From: Bacteroidales bacterium
GTDB taxonomy: Bacteria > Bacteroidota > Bacteroidia > Bacteroidales > Muribaculaceae
Assembly: GCA_003150235.1 (NCBI GenBank)
Contig: QAMW01000036.1
Location: 16,776-80,775 of the forward strand
Direction of reading: 5' to 3'
Length of the DNA stretch: 64,000 nt
The notes under the pieces were generated by a model that did no database searches, was not told where the DNA came from, and saw only the letters and a program-made list of their open reading frames with translations. A program made the position numbers and the translations under genes. Positions 59,145-64,000 of this stretch are shown in pieces. Each line of letters opens with the position of its first letter. Positions within the stretch are counted from its first letter, which is position 1.

Positions 59145-62100
59145 TCACACGATGTCATATTCGAGATTCATGTCGCTGAGCGCCTTCAGGAATTTCCGTT
59201 CAAGCGACACGCTAACTGCAGCTCCCAATCTTACGGAGCGGTTAAGTTCCGGTTCGCGTACACGGAAGAATAGCTGTCGTCCCTCGCCCGGTTTGGGATG
59301 TACATAATCTTTGATGACATTGTGCAGGTTTTCGTTGAGGCGGTCGGCACTCACATCGATGGTGATACGTGACACGAGATCCTTTTTCACATCTTCCATC
59401 AGCGAGATGTTGATGATCTTGAAGCGTACGCGGTCGTAGATATTTTCATATTTGCCGACAATGCGCACGATTGTACCCGGTACACCGAATTTCTGGAAAC
59501 TAAGGAAATCATTGCCAAACATCATGAATTCTGCCGGACCGGAGTAATCCTCGACCTTCATTATACCGAAGGGACCTTTCTTGCCCTGTTTTACAGAAAA
59601 TTCCGTGACCATGCCTCCAAGTGTTATTTCCTTGCCGAGCACGATGTCATTTTCTTCCGAAGAGAAATCTTTCAGGGTCATGCAGCCGTACTGCAATTCC
59701 ACGTAATACGGGTCAAGGGGGTTGGCTGAAAGATACATCCCGACAAGCTCCTTCTCCTTTTCAAGCTTCACGGCGAGAGGTATCTCGGGAGCAGGCTTGA
59801 CAGGCGGTCGGCCGGCTGCCGTGAGATTGTCGTCAAAGTCGCCGAAGAGCGAGTTCTCGTTTTTGCTCTTGTCGTTCTGGTAGTTCTGACCGTATCTCAC
59901 AAGAAGTTCCGCGAAGGTCTCTCCCTTAGAGTTGGGCTCGAAATAATCTTCTCGCTTGATATCGGTAAAGCAGTCAAAAGCCCCGGCGTTGGCAAGGTTT
60001 TCAAGTGTGCGTCTGTTGATTGCGGAGCGGTCTACGCGCTCCATGAAGTCATATATGTCGGTGAACGTGCCACCTTCGTTACGTGCGCGGATGATTTCCG
60101 CCACTACATTGACCCCCACGCCTTTTATGGCGGCAAGTCCGAAACGTATGTTGCCATCCTTGTTGACACCGAATGCCGAGAACGACTCGTTGACATCGGG
60201 TCCGAGCACATCGATTTTCATTGACTTACATTCATCCATGAAGTTGGTGAGCTTGGTGATGTCGGCAAGGTTGCGGCTCAACACCGCAGCCATGTATTCG
60301 GCAGGGTAGTTTGCTTTAAGGTACGCGGTCTGGAATGCAACCCATGAGTAGCATGTCGCGTGACTCTTGTTGAAAGCGTATGATGCGAATTTTTCCCAGT
60401 CGGCCCATATTTTTTCAAGTACTTCTTTCTTGTGTCCGTTTGCTTGTCCGCCTTCAAGAAATTTTGCTTTCAGTGCGTTCATCTTGTCAATGAGCTTTTT
60501 ACCCATCGCCTTACGCAGGGTGTCGCTCTCGCCTCGCGTGAAATTGGCGAGAAGTCTTGAAAGAAGCATGACCTGCTCCTGATATACGGTCACTCCGTAA
60601 GTGTCTTTGAGGTATTGCTCCATGACCGGGATATCGTAGACTATCGGCGATTTGCCATGCTTGCGGGCGATGAAGTCAGGAATATAGTCCATAGGCCCCG
60701 GACGATAGAGGGCGTTCATCGCAATCAGGTCCTCGAAGACCGAAGGTTGCAGCTCGCGAAGATATTTCTGCATACCTGCCGACTCAAACTGGAATGTGCC
60801 GGTTGTCTTTCCGGCGCAATAAAGTTCGTAGGTCTTTTTGTCGTCGATAGGCACTGTATCTATGTCAACGTCGATGCCGCGCGTCTGCTTTATGTTGGCG
60901 AGGGCTTCTTTTATTATAGATAGCGTTTTTAGACCGAGGAAGTCCATTTTTATAAGTCCGGTGTCCTCGATTACGCTTCCTTCATATTGTGTCACGAGCT
61001 GTTTTGACCCGTCTTTATCTGTAGCGGTACTTACCGGCACCCAGTCAGTGATGTCGTCACGCCCGATAATCACGCCGCAGGCATGTACACCCGTGTTGCG
61101 CACATTTCCCTCAAGTTCTTTAGCATAGCGCAAGGTCTCTACTATTAGCGGGTTGTGACTGTTGAGCTCCGGTTGGAATTCGGGTACATACTCATAGCAG
61201 TTTTTCAGTGTGGGTTTAAGTTCCTTGCCGTTTACCTCCGGCATGTGACGCGGGATAAGCTTTGTGAGGCGGTTGCTTTCCGAGAGTGGGAGCTGCTCGA
61301 TTCGCGCCACATCTTTTATCGCTGATTTTGCCGCCATGGTGCCGTAGGTGATGATTCGCGCTACTTTTTCCGCTCCGTATTTTTCGGTCACGTATCGGAG
61401 CACGTCAGCTCGCCCGTCGTCATCGAAGTCGATATCGATATCGGGGAGCGATATACGGTCGGGGTTAAGGAATCGCTCGAAAAGCAAGTCATATTTTATC
61501 GGGTCAATCTGGGTGATGTCAAGGCAATATGCCACAGCGGAGCCGGCTGCAGACCCACGCCCCGGTCCGATGGACACCCCGCGCTCGCGTCCGGCGCGTA
61601 TGAAATCCTGTACGATGAGGAAGTATCCGGGAAATCCCATGTTTTTAATCGTGTCAAGCTCGAAGTCGAGTCGTTCACGGTGTACGTCGTCAAGATTTTC
61701 GCCCCAGCGCCGTTTTGCGCCCTCGTAAGTAAGGTAGCGCAGGTAGTCGTCATTGTCGGTAAAGCCGTCGGGAAGGGGGAAGTTGGGCAATATAGGCTTG
61801 TGGTCGATAGAGTAGGTGGTCACCTTGTCAAGTATCTCCAGTGTGTTTGTCAACGCTTCGGGCAGGTCGGCAAATATTTCGTTCATCTCCGCCTGCGTCT
61901 TCATCCACTCTTGTTTAGTATAGCGCATTCGTGTCTCGTCAGTGAGGTTCTTGTTAGTGCTGACACAGATAAGACGGTCATGCGCCTCGGCGTCGGTCTC
62001 GTTGACGAAATGCACGTCATTTGTCGCTACAATCTTTATATTATATTTGCGCGCGATTCTTATTAGTTCGGGATTCACCGATTCCTGAACCTCGTATGTC

Positions 62101-62777
62101 GTGCGGTTTGCCCCCGGCTTGTTGGTCTTGTGGCGTTGAAGTTCTATATAATAGTCTTCTCCGAATACATTCTTGAACCACTGCACCTGTTTTTCCGCTT
62201 CTTCGATTTCGCCTGCTTGGATAAGGCGAGGTATTTCACCGCCAAGACAAGCCGAACACACTATCAGACCCTCGCTGTGGGCGGCAAGGGCAGCCTTGTC
62301 AGTTCGCGGATGGGAATAGAAGCCTTCGGTCCATGCCTGCGACACTATCTTTATAAGATTGTGGTAGCCGGTCTCATTTTTTGCCAGTACTATAAGGTGA
62401 CGTCCGGTGTCTTTCTTGTCGACATGCTCATGAAGCGATTTGAGTGCCACATACATCTCGCAGCCGAATATAGGCTTGAATATTTTTTTCTTCAGGCTCT
62501 CGATTTTCTGTCTGTTTTCCTCTATGGCTGCGGTGTCGCCTTTTTCTTCAGCTTCTTTCAAGGCTTTTTCAGCTTCGGATATCTGGTCTTTTACTTTACC
62601 GTTTTTCTTTTTGGCGTAGTTGTAAAATTCTTTTATGCCAAACATGTTTCCGTGGTCGGTGATAGCAAGTCCCGGCATACCGTCTTCAATAGCCTTGTCT
62701 ACGAGGGCGGGCACGGATGCCTGTCCGTCGAGAACGGAGAACTGGGTATGTACGTGCAGGTGTATAAATGGTAGCAT
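59145..62777 (-). CDS. dnaE: DNA polymerase III alpha subunit
   Basis: Replicative polymerase. 1210 residues. PHP domain from the N-terminus (FIHLHVHTQFSVLDG, TDHGNMFG), extended by a Lys/Glu-rich helix (about residues 70-95), catalytic centre in LPDIDIDFDDDGR (PDIDIDF), GPGRGSAAGSAVAYCLDITQIDP, AYNKSHATCYSWVAFQTAYLKANYPAEYMAA, then an HhH and an OB domain in the last 250. No essential acid is missing. Single gene with its own promoter; trxA follows 284 bp later. Confidence 0.97.
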   Translation of the reverse strand: MLPFIHLHVHTQFSVLDGQASVPALVDKAIEDGMPGLAITDHGNMFGIKEFYNYAKKKNGKVKDQISEAEKALKEAEEKGDTAAIEENRQKIESLKKKIFKPIFGCEMYVALKSLHEHVDKKDTGRHLIVLAKNETGYHNLIKIVSQAWTEGFYSHPRTDKAALAAHSEGLIVCSACLGGEIPRLIQAGEIEEAEKQVQWFKNVFGEDYYIELQRHKTNKPGANRTTYEVQESVNPELIRIARKYNIKIVATNDVHFVNETDAEAHDRLICVSTNKNLTDETRMRYTKQEWMKTQAEMNEIFADLPEALTNTLEILDKVTTYSIDHKPILPNFPLPDGFTDNDDYLRYLTYEGAKRRWGENLDDVHRERLDFELDTIKNMGFPGYFLIVQDFIRAGRERGVSIGPGRGSAAGSAVAYCLDITQIDPIKYDLLFERFLNPDRISLPDIDIDFDDDGRADVLRYVTEKYGAEKVARIITYGTMAAKSAIKDVARIEQLPLSESNRLTKLIPRHMPEVNGKELKPTLKNCYEYVPEFQPELNSHNPLIVETLRYAKELEGNVRNTGVHACGVIIGRDDITDWVPVSTATDKDGSKQLVTQYEGSVIEDTGLIKMDFLGLKTLSIIKEALANIKQTRGIDVDIDTVPIDDKKTYELYCAGKTTGTFQFESAGMQKYLRELQPSVFEDLIAMNALYRPGPMDYIPDFIARKHGKSPIVYDIPVMEQYLKDTYGVTVYQEQVMLLSRLLANFTRGESDTLRKAMGKKLIDKMNALKAKFLEGGQANGHKKEVLEKIWADWEKFASYAFNKSHATCYSWVAFQTAYLKANYPAEYMAAVLSRNLADITKLTNFMDECKSMKIDVLGPDVNESFSAFGVNKDGNIRFGLAAIKGVGVNVVAEIIRARNEGGTFTDIYDFMERVDRSAINRRTLENLANAGAFDCFTDIKREDYFEPNSKGETFAELLVRYGQNYQNDKSKNENSLFGDFDDNLTAAGRPPVKPAPEIPLAVKLEKEKELVGMYLSANPLDPYYVELQYGCMTLKDFSSEENDIVLGKEITLGGMVTEFSVKQGKKGPFGIMKVEDYSGPAEFMMFGNDFLSFQKFGVPGTIVRIVGKYENIYDRVRFKIINISLMEDVKKDLVSRITIDVSADRLNENLHNVIKDYVHPKPGEGRQLFFRVREPELNRSVRLGAAVSVSLERKFLKALSDMNLEYDIV

Positions 62778-62796
62778 CTGTGATTTTTCTTTTCCT

Positions 62797-62804
62797 CAAA
62801 GATA
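62797..62804 (-). promoter_or_regulatory. -7 promoter box of dnaE
   Basis: TATCTTTG on the minus strand, 19 bp before the dnaE ATG. Confidence 0.55.
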
Positions 62805-62964
62805 AGTAAAATTATTGAGAAAAGGTAGGTACATCTATAATTTAAGAAATTGATATTGTTAACGGAGGTTAAAATTTTTAGCAGCAAAACCTCATAAAAT
62901 GTTATAAAACATACTTTTGTGGCAAATGGTTCATTTTGGCTCGAAAAATTCTTTGCGAAAATAT

Positions 62965-62995
62965 TTGGAGAGTTCAAAAATATCGCATAACTTTG
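62965..62995 (+). promoter_or_regulatory. rRNA operon promoter
   Basis: TTG at 62965-62967, 20 bp, TAACTTTG at 62988-62995, about 190 bp before the 16S 5' end. A second, weaker TACTTTTG lies upstream at 62913-62920 without a -33 TTG. The rest of 62778-63186 is A-rich leader and has no gene. Confidence 0.75.
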
Positions 62996-63186
62996 CACTC
63001 GCTTTTGAGAACGAAACGAAAGCGAATCGAAATCGAAAGCGCAAGAACATTGAAATGATTAAATAGACAAGAAACAGTACAAGAGCATTAAAAATAATGC
63101 CTCAAGTCAATTCAAGTCCAGATAAGTCAAGCGATGATGAGCCGGGGGCTTCGTGAAAGTATGAAATAAATAAAAAAAAGATACAA

Positions 63187-64000
<814 letters not shown>

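Noticed and set aside
62778..63186. tRNA or small protein gene in the gap before 16S
   Set aside because: No cloverleaf or plausible frame; the gap holds the rRNA promoter and an A-rich leader.

Overview
The window is chromosomal DNA from a member of the Bacteroidales, most probably family Muribaculaceae (the S24-7 gut group). The main evidence is the 5' part of a 16S rRNA gene at the right end: its V3-V4 stretch, including the AATGCATAGATATCACGCAG stretch just before the end, is the type I associate with Muribaculaceae. Other support: Bacteroidetes-type promoters (TTG, about 20 bp, then TAnnTTTG) in front of many genes, few Shine-Dalgarno sequences, an OmpA porin with a long leader, class III fructose-bisphosphatase, GH97 and GH43 enzymes, and DPP III. 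I ran no database search. All family calls come from reading motifs.

Layout. 1-1201: telomere-like low-complexity DNA, a hairpin, and an unknown exported, possibly barrel-type protein, tail to tail with uvrA. 4134-7912: tsaC, a sugar-1-phosphate transferase that starts polysaccharide synthesis, and a CLC chloride channel with CBS domains, in one operon. 7933-18186: an accessory block on the minus strand. It holds a CHASE2 membrane sensor, a FecR-like protein, a beta-propeller/OmpA-like protein, a TPR-caspase, a DUF4384 protein and an unknown protein, all with export signals or membrane anchors, then a transglutaminase-like protein behind an insertion of small repeats. This block is the best candidate for an undescribed system. 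18310-22904: the complete leucine operon leuA-leuC-leuD-leuB. 23055-31942: a long minus-strand run of dxr, rseP, rlmI, DPP III, prmA and an ABC-2 exporter.

32060-34471: a degenerate LytM/M23 protein divergent from a strongly expressed OmpA porin. 34631-41833: a TPR protein, an M3 peptidase, a mobile hairpin-array element, typA and a PepSY-like protein. 41916-45851: an MFS carrier, an AI-2E-family permease, a DUF2007 protein and mltG. 45961-49718: two large secreted proteins with C-termini like type IX secretion signals. 50013-57797: fbp, a GH43-GH97 glycosidase pair, rpsP and a BNR-repeat protein. 57855-62777: DUF456, trxA and dnaE, with a spacer full of palindromes. 62965-64000: an rRNA promoter and the first 814 nt or so of 16S rRNA, cut by the window end.

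Several small non-coding repeat families are dispersed here. Two copies of a terminal-inverted-repeat element (9511-9653 and 39086-39372) are flanked by apparent target-site duplications. One of them sits inside a copy of a second palindromic repeat whose uninterrupted copy lies at 58364-58472. A third repeat of about 45 bp lies at 52018 and 58895. I saw no tRNA genes, CRISPR array, prophage or full insertion sequence.
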